50,570 nt of DNA from Bradyrhizobium sp. cir1. Lineage in GTDB: Bacteria; Pseudomonadota; Alphaproteobacteria; Rhizobiales; Xanthobacteraceae. How positions within the stretch are numbered: the stretch's first letter is position 1; every line of letters begins with the position of its first letter. A model generated the notes under the pieces. That model searched no databases. It was not told the DNA's origin and was given only the letters and a program-made list of their open reading frames with translations. The translations under genes and the position numbers were made by a program. Location of the stretch: positions 1-50,570 of the forward strand of contig NZ_JACIHE010000037.1 in the NCBI RefSeq assembly GCF_014198245.1, written 5' to 3'. Shown piece by piece: positions 25,790 through 34,764 of the stretch.

Positions 25790-26256
25790 CAGTTCATCTC
25801 CTCGGTGCAGGCGGCCAGCGTTACGACGATATCGGCCATGACCTGCCAGAAGGTGTCGTCGGAGAGGCGCGCGATCGCGACCACCTTCTGGGTATCGGCG
25901 AGGCGGATCCTCGTGGAGACCTGGGCTCGTCCGGAGGCGGGATTGAGATAGAAATTGCCGATGTTCGGCTGCGGGTTCTTCTCGTTGAAGACATGGATGC
26001 TCTTGACGTAGTCGGCCGCCGTCATCGGGCTGGCGACGCTCACGGTCATCGGCACGGTGTTGCCGTTCTCGACCAGCGGCGGGATGTCGAGCTTCACCCT
26101 GCCGGTGCGAATCGGTGCCTCGCCGACGACGTTGCGGATCGCGGTGGTGAGCATCGCCGGCGTCGCCTCGAGCGGCCGCAGCGTGACGATGGGGATCGTC
26201 CCGGCAACGGTGACGCCTCCGGCAAGGCTCAAAAATTGTCGTCGCGTGGTTGGCAT
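25789..26256 (-). CDS. soxY: SoxY-type sulfur carrier with an atypical C-terminus
   Basis: 155 residues with a Tat signal (TTRRQFLSLAGGVTVAG). The middle matches SoxY (HVFNEKNPQPNIGNFYLNP, VSTRIRLADTQKVVAIARLSD). True SoxY ends in the mobile GGCGG arm whose cysteine holds the sulfur intermediate; this protein ends VVTLAACTEEMN, with a cysteine five residues from the end but no glycine arm. Whether it can carry sulfur through the cycle is open. It sits in the expected place between soxX and soxZ, overlapping soxZ by an ATGA and starting 4 bp after soxX. Confidence 0.85.
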   Translation of the reverse strand: MPTTRRQFLSLAGGVTVAGTIPIVTLRPLEATPAMLTTAIRNVVGEAPIRTGRVKLDIPPLVENGNTVPMTVSVASPMTAADYVKSIHVFNEKNPQPNIGNFYLNPASGRAQVSTRIRLADTQKVVAIARLSDDTFWQVMADIVVTLAACTEEMN

Positions 26257-26260
26257 GAGC

Positions 26261-26707
26261 CTAGTCCCGAAGCGTTGCAAGAAAAGCCACGATGTCCTCG
26301 ATCTCTGCTGCCGACAAGATCGGCTTGCCGGCAAAATTGCGCCCGACGCGGACGAGGCCATCGTTACGATAATAGGATGGCATGATGGTCTCCGCGTTGA
26401 AGCGCGACGCGTCGACCAGACGAAGCCGCAACTGGCTCGCCGACCACCGGTTCCCGGCGCCGGTGAGATCAGGCGCGAGGTCGCCCTGGAACCGCGTTTC
26501 CGGAAACGGGCCCGAATGGCAGAGGATGCAGGTGGTCGTGCGTGCCAGCACCAGCGCGCGCCCGCGCGCGGCATCGCCGGGCGCGCCGGTGAGCGATTGT
26601 GGAATGCTGTCACCGACGATCGTGTAAGGCACGAGCTCGTCCGCATGCGCGCTGCAGGCGAGGCTGGCGGCGATCAGCGCTGCGATATGGACCGGTGATC
26701 TAACCAA
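26261..26707 (-). CDS. soxX: SoxX, monoheme c-type cytochrome
   Basis: 148 residues from a TTG at 26707 that overlaps the end of the flavocytochrome gene by 8 bp; no good ribosome site is visible, so the start is uncertain. The signal peptide (HIAALIAASLACSAHA) is followed by one heme site CILCH and a distal Met ligand in IMPSYY. GPFPETRFQGDLAPDLTGAG is a SoxX signature. It pairs with SoxA at the end of the operon to form the SoxAX cytochrome. Confidence 0.9.
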   Translation of the reverse strand: MVRSPVHIAALIAASLACSAHADELVPYTIVGDSIPQSLTGAPGDAARGRALVLARTTTCILCHSGPFPETRFQGDLAPDLTGAGNRWSASQLRLRLVDASRFNAETIMPSYYRNDGLVRVGRNFAGKPILSAAEIEDIVAFLATLRD

Positions 26708-27983
26708 AGGTGTCCGCCGTGATGGTTTGAAACCAGCGCTCGGCTTCGGCGGCTTCGCGGGCTCGCAATTCGAGCGGAGCATCGACCGGGCTGGTCGTGC
26801 CACCCTCGACCTCGGCGAAGATGTCGCCCCTGGGCTGGTAATTGCCGGCGAGCGAAAAGCCGTAACCAGGCGCGGCGGTGTTGTAGCAGACGCCAGTCAG
26901 CCTCGATGCCTCGGGCGCGCGGCCCGCGAGCAGGTTGACGATCGTTGCGGCGCAGGCCTTGCCCTGAGCGCTCGCGGCCGCCGCCGATTTGGGAATGCCG
27001 CCGCCGAGACAGGCATCGCCGATAACGTGGATGTTTGGAACGAGCTTTGACTCGAAGGTGACAGGATCGATCGGGCACCAGCCGGTATGATCCGCCGCGT
27101 CCGCGATCTCGGCAATGCGCCCGGCGCGCTGCGGCGGAATGACGTTGGCGACGTCAGGCGTGTAGTTGCCGAATTCGGTGACGATGGTCCCGGTCGCGGC
27201 ATCGATGGAGGTCACGCGGCCGCCCTGCGACAGGCCAATGCGCTCGATCATGTCGCCGTAGAGCTCCTTCCACGCCTTCTCGAACAACCGCTGCTGGGAG
27301 AAACTGTCCTTGGCATCGAGGACCAGAACTTTCGAGCGCGGCTTCTTCGTCTTTAGATAATGCGCGATCAGGCTGGCGCGCTCGTAGGGCGCCGGTGGAC
27401 ACCGCGACGGATTGGCGGGGATTGCAATGGCAACCGTGCCGCCGTCTTCCATGGCCTCCAACTGCCGGCGCAGCAACAGCGTCTGCGCCCCGGCCTTCCA
27501 GGCGTGCGGCATTTTTTCCGAGGCGGCGTTGTCATAGCCGGGCAAGGCTTCGACATGGAAGTCGATGCCGGGAGAGAGCACGAGACGGTCGTAGGGCAGC
27601 GCGACGCCATCGGTCGTCATCACGCTGCGCCGCTCCGGCTCGATCGCAGTCACGGCCTGGCCGATCACGGTGATGCCCTCGGCGGCGAGCTTGTCGTAGC
27701 CGAACTGCTGCGCGTCGATGTCGCGCAGGCCCGCAATCACCTCGTTGCTGAAGGGACAGGAGGTGAAGACCGCGTTGGGTTCGATCAGGATGACCTGCAA
27801 GTCTCCCTGCGCGCGCTTCAGGGCGCGGGCGCATGCCGCGCCGCCGAAACCGCCGCCGACCACGACGACACGTCCCGTGGATTGCGCGCGCGAAATCGAT
27901 GGCCGCACTAATGCTGCGGCCGCCATGGTGATGCCGAACACGGCATTGCGCCGTGTCACCGGGCGGGTGGTCATCAGGGGCAT
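26700..27983 (-). CDS. Flavocytochrome c sulfide dehydrogenase flavoprotein (FccB/SoxF)
   Basis: 427 residues from ATG 27983; an alternative ATG is at 27974. The longer frame starting at 28025 would translate through a terminator hairpin and is rejected. It has a Tat-like signal (VTRRNAVFGITMAAAALVRPSISRA), an FAD Rossmann loop VVVVGGGFGGAACARAL, and redox-active cysteines in VFTSCPFSNEVI and in the C-terminal region (SRLTGVCYNTAAPGYGFSLAGNYQ). The protein oxidises sulfide or sulfane sulfur in the periplasm and passes electrons to a cytochrome c. No dedicated fccA cytochrome gene is next to it; the soxXYZA genes follow directly. Confidence 0.87.
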   Translation of the reverse strand: MPLMTTRPVTRRNAVFGITMAAAALVRPSISRAQSTGRVVVVGGGFGGAACARALKRAQGDLQVILIEPNAVFTSCPFSNEVIAGLRDIDAQQFGYDKLAAEGITVIGQAVTAIEPERRSVMTTDGVALPYDRLVLSPGIDFHVEALPGYDNAASEKMPHAWKAGAQTLLLRRQLEAMEDGGTVAIAIPANPSRCPPAPYERASLIAHYLKTKKPRSKVLVLDAKDSFSQQRLFEKAWKELYGDMIERIGLSQGGRVTSIDAATGTIVTEFGNYTPDVANVIPPQRAGRIAEIADAADHTGWCPIDPVTFESKLVPNIHVIGDACLGGGIPKSAAAASAQGKACAATIVNLLAGRAPEASRLTGVCYNTAAPGYGFSLAGNYQPRGDIFAEVEGGTTSPVDAPLELRAREAAEAERWFQTITADTFG

Positions 27984-27993
27984 CTGGAAAAGG

Positions 27994-28023
27994 GCTGCGG
28001 CGGCAATCTCTCGCCGCCGCAGC
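27994..28023 (-). terminator. Rho-independent terminator between the Mo-hydroxylase and sulfur genes
   Basis: A perfect 10-bp stem (GCTGCGGCGG / CCGCCGCAGC) with a 10-base loop, beginning 9 bp after the iorB-like stop. On the minus strand the stem is followed by CCTTTTCC. It marks the end of the iorAB transcript and implies separate or attenuated expression of fccB-sox. Confidence 0.65.
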
Positions 28024-28031
28024 ATTTTGCT

Positions 28032-30218
28032 TTAAGCGAAGGTGATGTTCTGGTCGCGCAGCGGCACCGAGCGGATGCGCTTGCCGGTTGCCGCGAAGTA
28101 CGCGTTCAGCACCGCCGGCGCTGCGACACCGATGGTCGGCTCACCGACGCCGCCCCAGAATCCGCCGCTCGGCACCATCACCGTCTCCACCTTCGGCATC
28201 TCGTTGATACGCATCGAGTTGTAGGTGTCAAAGTTGGTCTGCTCGATCTTGCCGTCCTTGACGGTGCAGCCGCCGTAGAACAGCGCGGAGAGGCCATAGA
28301 CGAAGGAGCCGGCAACCTGCCGTTCCACCTGCGCCGGATTGACGACGTAGCCGGGATCGGTGGAGGCGACGATGCGATGCACCTTGATCTTGTTGCCCTC
28401 GGTCACCGAGATCTCGGCAGCGCCGGCGACATAGCTGCCGTAGCCCATCACCTGCGCGATGCCGCGGTAGACGCCCTGCGGTGCCGGCGTGTTCCAGCCG
28501 ATCTTCTCGGCGACCGCATTGAGCACCGCCAGATGCTTGGGGTGGTTGCCCATCAGCTTGCGGCGGAACTCGAGGGGGTCCTGGCCTGCGGCCTGGGCCA
28601 GCTCGTCCATGAAGCATTCCATGTAGATCGCGTTGTGATTGACGTTGACGCCGCGCCAGAAGCCCGGCGGAACGTGCGGGTTACGCATCGCGTGCTCGAC
28701 CAGCAGGTTCGGCACCGAGTAGCCGAACGCGGCCTCGCCGGATTGGGCGACGCCCTGGAATGCCGCCGGATCCATGCCGTTCTGCAGCGCTTCGGGGCGG
28801 AGCGAGAACAGGATCGATTGCCCGGACAGGCGGTAGTGCAGCGCGACCAGGTTGTTGTTGGCATCGAACGCGCCGGTCATCTTGCATTGGGTGATCGGGT
28901 GATACCTGCCGTGCGCCATGTCCTCTTCGCGCGACCACAGCAGCTTGACCGGCGTGCCCGGCATCTGCTTGGCGATCATGACCGCCTGACGGACATAGTC
29001 GGTCTGGCCGCGCCGGCCGAAGCCGCCGCCCGGCATCACCTTGTGCACGTCGCACTTCTCCGCCGGCAGGCCGGATGCCTCCAGCACCGCCGCGAAGGCG
29101 GCTTCGCCATTCTGCGTGCCGCACCAGACTTCACACTTGTCGGCCGTGTAGACCGCCGTGGCGTTCATCGGCTCCATCGTGGCGTGGTTCTGGTAGGGAT
29201 AGGAGTAGACGGCCTCGACCTTCTTCGCGGCACCGGCGATGGCCGCCTTCGCGTCACCGTTCTTGTTGCCGACATAGGCGGGCTGCCCGTCGTCGAGGCC
29301 TTCGGCCAGCCACTTCGCGATCGATTCGCTGGAGACCTTGGCGTTGTCGCCTTCGTCCCAGACGATCGGCAGCGCCTCCAGTGCGGTCTTGGCGTGCCAC
29401 CAGGTGTCGGCCACGACCGCAACTGCGGTATCGCCGACCTTGACGACCTTCTTGACGCCTTTCATGCCGGTGATCTTGGCCTCGTCATAGCTCTTCAGCT
29501 TGCCGCCGAACACCGGGCAGTCCTTGATCGCGGCGTTCAGCATGCCCGGCAGCTTGACGTCGATGCCGTACGTCATCGCGCCGGTGGTCTTGTCGGCAGT
29601 GTCGAGCCGTAGCAGGCCTTTGCCCACGATCGTCCAGTCCTTGGGATCCTTGAGCTTGACGTCGGCCGGCGGCGTCAGCTTGGCCGCGGCCTCGGCAACC
29701 TTGCCGTAGGTCGTGGTCCGGCCCGATGCCTTATGGGTGATGACGCCCCTGGCCACGGTGCATTCGGACGCCGGCACTTTCCATTCATTCGCGGCGGCCT
29801 CGATCAGCATCACGCGCGCGGTGGCGCCGCCCTTGCGGACATAGTCCTGCGAGGAGCGGATGCCGCGGCTGCCGCCGGTCGAGAAATCGCCCCAGACGCG
29901 CTTGCGGGCAACGCTCTGGCCCGGCGTCGGATATTCGGTCGTAACCTTCGACCAGTCGCATTCGAGCTCCTCGGCGACGAGCTGGGCAAGGCCCGTGAGC
30001 GAGCCCTGGCCCATCTCGGAACGGGCGATACGGATCACCACGGTGTCGTCGGGTCTGACCACGACCCAGGCGCCGATCTCGGGCGAGCCGTCGGCGGCGC
30101 GCACGACGGCAGGGCCACCGAAGGGGATCTCGAGGCCGATTGCGAGGCCTGTGCCGACAGCGGCGGTGCCGATGACAAACGCACGGCGGTTCATCTTGGG
30201 AGAGACGTGCTTGTTCAT
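28032..30218 (-). CDS. Molybdopterin-binding large subunit, isoquinoline 1-oxidoreductase beta-like
   Basis: 728 residues. A Tat signal is present (MNRRAFVIGTAAVGTGLAIG), so the enzyme is periplasmic, as in IorB-type aldehyde or N-heterocycle hydroxylases. It has the molybdopterin-dehydrogenase features MPGGGFGRRG near 370, GFWRGVNVNHNAIYMECFMDELA and a GGVGEPTIGVAAPAV active-site glutamate near the end. ATG 30218 has AAGGAG 9-14 bp upstream and lies 11 bp after the small-subunit stop. Carbon-hydroxylating activity on an aldehyde or heterocycle is inferred; the physiological substrate and the electron-accepting cytochrome are not evident. Confidence 0.88.
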   Translation of the reverse strand: MNKHVSPKMNRRAFVIGTAAVGTGLAIGLEIPFGGPAVVRAADGSPEIGAWVVVRPDDTVVIRIARSEMGQGSLTGLAQLVAEELECDWSKVTTEYPTPGQSVARKRVWGDFSTGGSRGIRSSQDYVRKGGATARVMLIEAAANEWKVPASECTVARGVITHKASGRTTTYGKVAEAAAKLTPPADVKLKDPKDWTIVGKGLLRLDTADKTTGAMTYGIDVKLPGMLNAAIKDCPVFGGKLKSYDEAKITGMKGVKKVVKVGDTAVAVVADTWWHAKTALEALPIVWDEGDNAKVSSESIAKWLAEGLDDGQPAYVGNKNGDAKAAIAGAAKKVEAVYSYPYQNHATMEPMNATAVYTADKCEVWCGTQNGEAAFAAVLEASGLPAEKCDVHKVMPGGGFGRRGQTDYVRQAVMIAKQMPGTPVKLLWSREEDMAHGRYHPITQCKMTGAFDANNNLVALHYRLSGQSILFSLRPEALQNGMDPAAFQGVAQSGEAAFGYSVPNLLVEHAMRNPHVPPGFWRGVNVNHNAIYMECFMDELAQAAGQDPLEFRRKLMGNHPKHLAVLNAVAEKIGWNTPAPQGVYRGIAQVMGYGSYVAGAAEISVTEGNKIKVHRIVASTDPGYVVNPAQVERQVAGSFVYGLSALFYGGCTVKDGKIEQTNFDTYNSMRINEMPKVETVMVPSGGFWGGVGEPTIGVAAPAVLNAYFAATGKRIRSVPLRDQNITFA

Positions 30219-30229
30219 GGGGCGGCTCC

Positions 30230-30679
<450 letters not shown>

Positions 30680-30690
30680 CGCAGTCCCCT

Positions 30691-30713
30691 GATTGGCCCA
30701 ATCCACCGATTGG
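30691..30713. promoter_or_regulatory. Operator-like triple GATTGG repeat
   Basis: GATTGG, CCAATC and GATTGG occur in sequence with spacers of 1 and 4 bp, making two overlapping inverted repeats 12-34 bp upstream of the iorA-like ATG. The position suits a repressor site over the promoter or leader. No regulator gene is adjacent. Confidence 0.4.
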
Positions 30714-31001
30714 ACTCAGGGGCGCAATGTGTCCGGCAAACTGGAACTGTTCAAATCAAGAGTCTGCGGGGTGGCCCGTTGAAGAAGCTGGCATGCGCCG
30801 GGAAGAATATCGGGCGCGCGGTGTTGCGCCTCGCCCGGCTGCCGGCAGGGCGAGGCCTTTCCCAAGGCGCCAGCACCCGGCCTGGGGCGACGTCCTGCGG
30901 TTCCTGCGCAGGAAGTTGGGCGACAGTTTGTCCCTTTTGCCGGGATGCAAGACGGGAACACTTTGCTACACTGCACCCGAGTCAAAAGGAGTTCCATCGA
31001 C
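30714..31001. other. Divergent intergenic region with a hairpin
   Basis: The 322-bp gap between the iorA-like start and the radical SAM start carries no convincing gene. A 9-bp hairpin (GCCTCGCCC 30828-30836 with GGGCGAGGC 30848-30856) followed by CTTTCCC lies about 150 bp before the radical SAM start on its strand and could be a leader structure. No clear -35/-10 pair was identified. Confidence 0.4.
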
Positions 31002-32615
31002 GTGGCAAGCCCTTGCAATGTGCTAATGCTCTATCCGCTGTTTACGTCGGAGTCGTTCTGGAGTTTTGGCGAGTCCTGCAAATTGATGGGCGTGAAGCGC
31101 CCGGCTGCTCCCCTTGGCCTGATCACGGTCGCCGCGATGTTGCCCAAGGACTGGACGGTCCGGCTGATCGATTGCAACACGCAAGCCTTCGGTGACGAGG
31201 ATCTCGCCTGGGCCGACGTCGTCTTCACCGGCGGCATGTTGCCGCAACAGGCCGATACACTGCGCCTGATCGAGCTCTGCCGCGCCGCCGGCAAGCCGGT
31301 GGTCGTCGGCGGTCCCGATCCCACCTCCAGCCCGCACATCTACGAGAGGGCCGACTTCCGGGTGCTCGGCGAGGCCGAAAGTGTCATCGACGACTTCATC
31401 GCGGCCTGGGAGGGCGGGGCCCGCTCCGGCGTCTTCACCGCGCCGAAATTCCAGGCCGACGTGACAAAGACGCCGGTGCCGCGCTTCGACCTCTTGAAGT
31501 TCGAGGACTATCTTTATCTTGGTGTGCAGTATTCGCGCGGCTGCCCGTTCACCTGCGAGTTCTGCGACATCATCGAGCTCTACGGCCGTGTGCCCAGGAC
31601 CAAGACGACCGAGCAGATGTTCGTCGAGCTCGATACGCTCTACAAGATGGGCTACCGCGGCCATCTCGACTTCGTCGATGACAACTTCATCGGCAATAAG
31701 AAGTCGCTGCGCCAGTTCCTGCCGCAGCTCGCCGAATGGCAGCGCGCGCACGGCTATCCCTTCGAGCTGTCCACTGAGGCCTCGGTCAACCTGGCCGACG
31801 ATCCCGAGCTCCTGGAGCTGATGGGGGCCGCCAATTTCTTCGGCATCTTCGTCGGCATCGAAAGCCCCGATCCCGCGACGCTGGTCGCGATGCGCAAGAA
31901 GCAGAACACGCGGCGCAACATCGCCGAGAGCATCCACAAGATCTACGCCGCCGGCATGCTCGTGACCGCGGGCTTCATCGTCGGCTTCGACAACGAGAAG
32001 GTCTCGATGGCGGAGGCGATGATCGATTTCATCGAGGAGGCGGCCATTCCGGTCGCCATGGTCGGCCTGCTCTATGCGTTGCCGAACACGCAGCTGACGC
32101 GCCGACTCGAGCGCGAAGGCCGGCTGCATCCGGGCCACGATGTGGCGCCGACCATCGGCGCCGATCAGTGCACGGCCGGCATCAACTTCGATCCGGTCCG
32201 CCCGTTGCGCGACATCCTGATGGACTACAAGCGGGTGCTGGAGCACATCTACAGCCCGGCCGCCTACGCAGGACGCGTCGACCGCCTGATGACGCTGCTC
32301 GACCGATCCAGGCAGCGCAGCGAGCTCGCCGAAGGAGACATCCGCGCCAAGCTAGGGGCGATGGAGACGGTGCACAAGGTAGTCACCGCGCTTCCGGAAG
32401 CGCGCGGGCCGCTGTGGCAGACCTTCATGAACTGCGCCAAGCGCGACACGTCATCGGCGCGCATCGCCGTGCAGATGATTGCCGGCTATGCGCATCTCGG
32501 GCCGTTCTCGCGCAAGGTCATCGAAGCCATCGACTCGCGCCTCGCTGCGCTCGATGACGAGGCGGTCATCCCCGCGGCGACGATCGACGTGACGGCGGCC
32601 CGGCACCTGGCCTGA
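31002..32615 (+). CDS. B12-binding radical SAM protein, HpnP-like
   Basis: 537 residues. A cobalamin-binding domain occupies about 1-135 (PAAPLGLITVAAML, FTGGMLPQQADTL, VVGGPDPTSSPHIY). The radical SAM core carries Cys181, Cys185 and Cys188 in CPFTCEFC, and a DUF4070-type C-terminal part follows after about 400. The layout and many stretches resemble the hopanoid C-2 methylase HpnP as remembered; it may be HpnP itself or a paralogue acting on another lipid. No other hopanoid gene is in the window. The start is GTG 31002, with AAAGGAG 10-16 bp upstream; the earlier ATG at 30945 lacks a ribosome site. Confidence 0.78.
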   Translation: MASPCNVLMLYPLFTSESFWSFGESCKLMGVKRPAAPLGLITVAAMLPKDWTVRLIDCNTQAFGDEDLAWADVVFTGGMLPQQADTLRLIELCRAAGKPVVVGGPDPTSSPHIYERADFRVLGEAESVIDDFIAAWEGGARSGVFTAPKFQADVTKTPVPRFDLLKFEDYLYLGVQYSRGCPFTCEFCDIIELYGRVPRTKTTEQMFVELDTLYKMGYRGHLDFVDDNFIGNKKSLRQFLPQLAEWQRAHGYPFELSTEASVNLADDPELLELMGAANFFGIFVGIESPDPATLVAMRKKQNTRRNIAESIHKIYAAGMLVTAGFIVGFDNEKVSMAEAMIDFIEEAAIPVAMVGLLYALPNTQLTRRLEREGRLHPGHDVAPTIGADQCTAGINFDPVRPLRDILMDYKRVLEHIYSPAAYAGRVDRLMTLLDRSRQRSELAEGDIRAKLGAMETVHKVVTALPEARGPLWQTFMNCAKRDTSSARIAVQMIAGYAHLGPFSRKVIEAIDSRLAALDDEAVIPAATIDVTAARHLA

Positions 32616-32619
32616 GCGT

Positions 32620-34008
32620 TTACTTCACCGCGAGCCGCAGAAAGCTCATCACGCTGCCGAGCGCGGCAAAGCCTGCGCCGAGGGCCAGCGCGACGGTTGC
32701 GCCCTCGTGCCCCGCAAGCGCAAAGCAGAGCGCGGCGAGCGCCGCGCCGGTCGTCTGCCCGGTCAGGCGGGCGGTCGCGACGATGCCGGAGGCACTGCCG
32801 CTGCGGTGCGGCGGCGCGCTCGACATCACCGCCTTCATGTTCGGCGCCTGGAAGAAGCCGAAGCCCATGCCGCAGATCACCATCCGCCAGATGATGTCGG
32901 GGATGGCAGGATTGGACGGAAGCATGGCGAGCAATGCCATGCCGAGGCCGAGCAGCACGAGACCGATGCCGCCGAGCAGGCCGACCTTGTGGCGGTCGGA
33001 GAGGCGCCCCGCGATCGGCGCCATGATGGCGACCACCAGCGGCCACGGCGTCATGAAGAAGCCGGTCTCGACCTGCGAGCGCCCGAGCACGTCCTCGAAA
33101 TAGAACGGCAACGAGACGAAGGCGAGGCCCTGCACGGCGAAGGAGCAGACGGCGGTCGCCGCCGACAGCGCGAACATGGGTCGGCTGAACAGGTCGATCG
33201 GCAGCATCGGCGCGGGGTGGTTGGCATGACGGCGCGTCAGGATGAAGCCGAGCGCGATGGCCGCGACCAGCTCGATGCCCACGACGATCGGCGACAGATT
33301 GTGCGCGGCGCTGCCGATGCCGGTGATGAACAGGCCGAGGCAGGCCGATGCCAGGATCGCGCCGAGGAAGTCGAAGCCGTGATCGGCGCGCGGGGTCTTC
33401 GGCAGCATCGCAAAGCCGATGCCGGTGGCGACGAGGCCGAAGGGGATGTTGACCGCGAACAGCCACGGCCACGGGCCGAGCGCGAGGATGGCGGAGGCGA
33501 TCGAGGGGCCGAAGGTGAAGGCGGTCGCGACAACAAGCGCGTTGTGACCAAAACCGCGGCCGAGCATCCGGCCGGGATAGACGAAGCGCACCAGCGCGGT
33601 GTTGACGCTCATGATGCCGCTGGCGCCAAGGCCCTGCAGCGTGCGCGCCACCAGGAGGCTGTCCAGCGACCAGGCCACCGCGCAGAACAGCGAGGCGATG
33701 GTGAACAGGATCAGGCCGCCGAGATAGATGCGCTGGTGTCCGACGATCTCGCCGAGCGCGCCGAGCGGCAGCAGCGTCGCCACCAGCGCGATCTGGTAGA
33801 CGTTGACCACCCAGACCGACTGCTCCGGCGTGACATGCAGATCGGCGGCAATGGCAGGCAGGGCGATGTTGGCGATCGCGGTGTCGAGCGAGGCCATCGC
33901 CAGCGCGGTGAAGATCGCAGCGATGGCCCAGCGCCGCTGCGCGGCCGGAAGGCCGTCGGCGGTGATGTGGTCGGGCTCGCGCGCTGCGGCGGGTAACGTG
34001 ATTGTCAT
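32620..34008 (-). CDS. MFS efflux transporter, DHA2 (14-helix) type
   Basis: 462 residues, all helical. The DHA2 motifs are present: LDTAIANIALPAIAADL in helix 1, WVVNVYQIALVATLLPLGALGEIVGHQRIYLGG, and the helix-5 motif C around ASGIMSVNTAL. The family exports drugs and other amphipathic compounds. ATG 34008 begins MTITLPAAAREPD. The gene converges on the radical SAM gene with only 4 bp between the stops. No regulator or membrane-fusion partner is adjacent, so the cargo is unknown. Confidence 0.88.
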   Translation of the reverse strand: MTITLPAAAREPDHITADGLPAAQRRWAIAAIFTALAMASLDTAIANIALPAIAADLHVTPEQSVWVVNVYQIALVATLLPLGALGEIVGHQRIYLGGLILFTIASLFCAVAWSLDSLLVARTLQGLGASGIMSVNTALVRFVYPGRMLGRGFGHNALVVATAFTFGPSIASAILALGPWPWLFAVNIPFGLVATGIGFAMLPKTPRADHGFDFLGAILASACLGLFITGIGSAAHNLSPIVVGIELVAAIALGFILTRRHANHPAPMLPIDLFSRPMFALSAATAVCSFAVQGLAFVSLPFYFEDVLGRSQVETGFFMTPWPLVVAIMAPIAGRLSDRHKVGLLGGIGLVLLGLGMALLAMLPSNPAIPDIIWRMVICGMGFGFFQAPNMKAVMSSAPPHRSGSASGIVATARLTGQTTGAALAALCFALAGHEGATVALALGAGFAALGSVMSFLRLAVK

Positions 34009-34764
34009 TGCGTGCGCGCGTTGCTCCGGCGGCGTGGCTAAGAGGGACTTTTCGCATGTACTACGCCGAAGGCCGCTTCCACAGGCACAGGCTTGCATGC
34101 TGTGTATGCGTGAAGGTGAGGCGATGCAGCCTCGTTCTCGCGTATGATCGTGGCGGTGCTGCAATGTTGGGGAAACGCCATGCAAATCGTCGACCGCTTC
34201 GAAGTGGTCGTCTCGACCTCGGCACGATCGCCGCGGGCGCCGCGATCGCGGAGATCCTGCAGGCGGAGTGAGGCCTTCTTCGCCTCTCCCCGTCTGCAGC
34301 GAGAGGCCGGAATGCGTGCGGAGCGCGGATTCCGGGTGAGGGGGACTCTCCGCGAGTTCAACTATCACTGTGAATGCGGAGGCAGCCCCTCACCCCAACC
34401 CTCTCCCCGTAAGAACGGGGCGAGGGAGTGCACTGCCGCGGCGGTTGCAGGCAGGCCCGAAACAAAAGTCGAAAAACAACCCCATGCACAGTAGAACGGC
34501 CCTTGATCGATAAGGGATTTTCGCGACGTGGTCGCGACGACCCTTCGCGGCCGCGATCAAGTTGACCCGTCGGGCAAAACACTGGCAGAATGCGATGCTG
34601 GCGGCGATCAGGGACTGGGCCATGCCGCGTCCTCGTCACGCGCGATGTTCGCTTCAGACCGCACGGAGGCGCACCTCTCCCCGCCACCGTTGAGCCAGAT
34701 CAATACTCGCCCCGCGGGCCCGCCGGACCTTTCCATCAGCGCATCGATGGAAAGGGCGGCCGAC
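34009..34764. repeat. Long intergenic region with diverged palindromic repeats
   Basis: This 756-bp gap has no gene I can support. At 34275-34435 there is a diverged relative of the CACCCTCTCCC repeat seen at 97 and 50357 (CCTCTCCCC..., GGGTGAGGGG, CCCCTCACCCC). CCCTT-gatcgat-AAGGG at 34500-34516 is a small palindrome. A 35-codon frame at 34164-34271 has neither a ribosome site nor recognisable homology. Confidence 0.5.

Noticed and set aside
34164..34271. 35-codon frame before the calcium exchanger
   Set aside because: No ribosome site, no recognised homology, and the surrounding sequence is repeat material.
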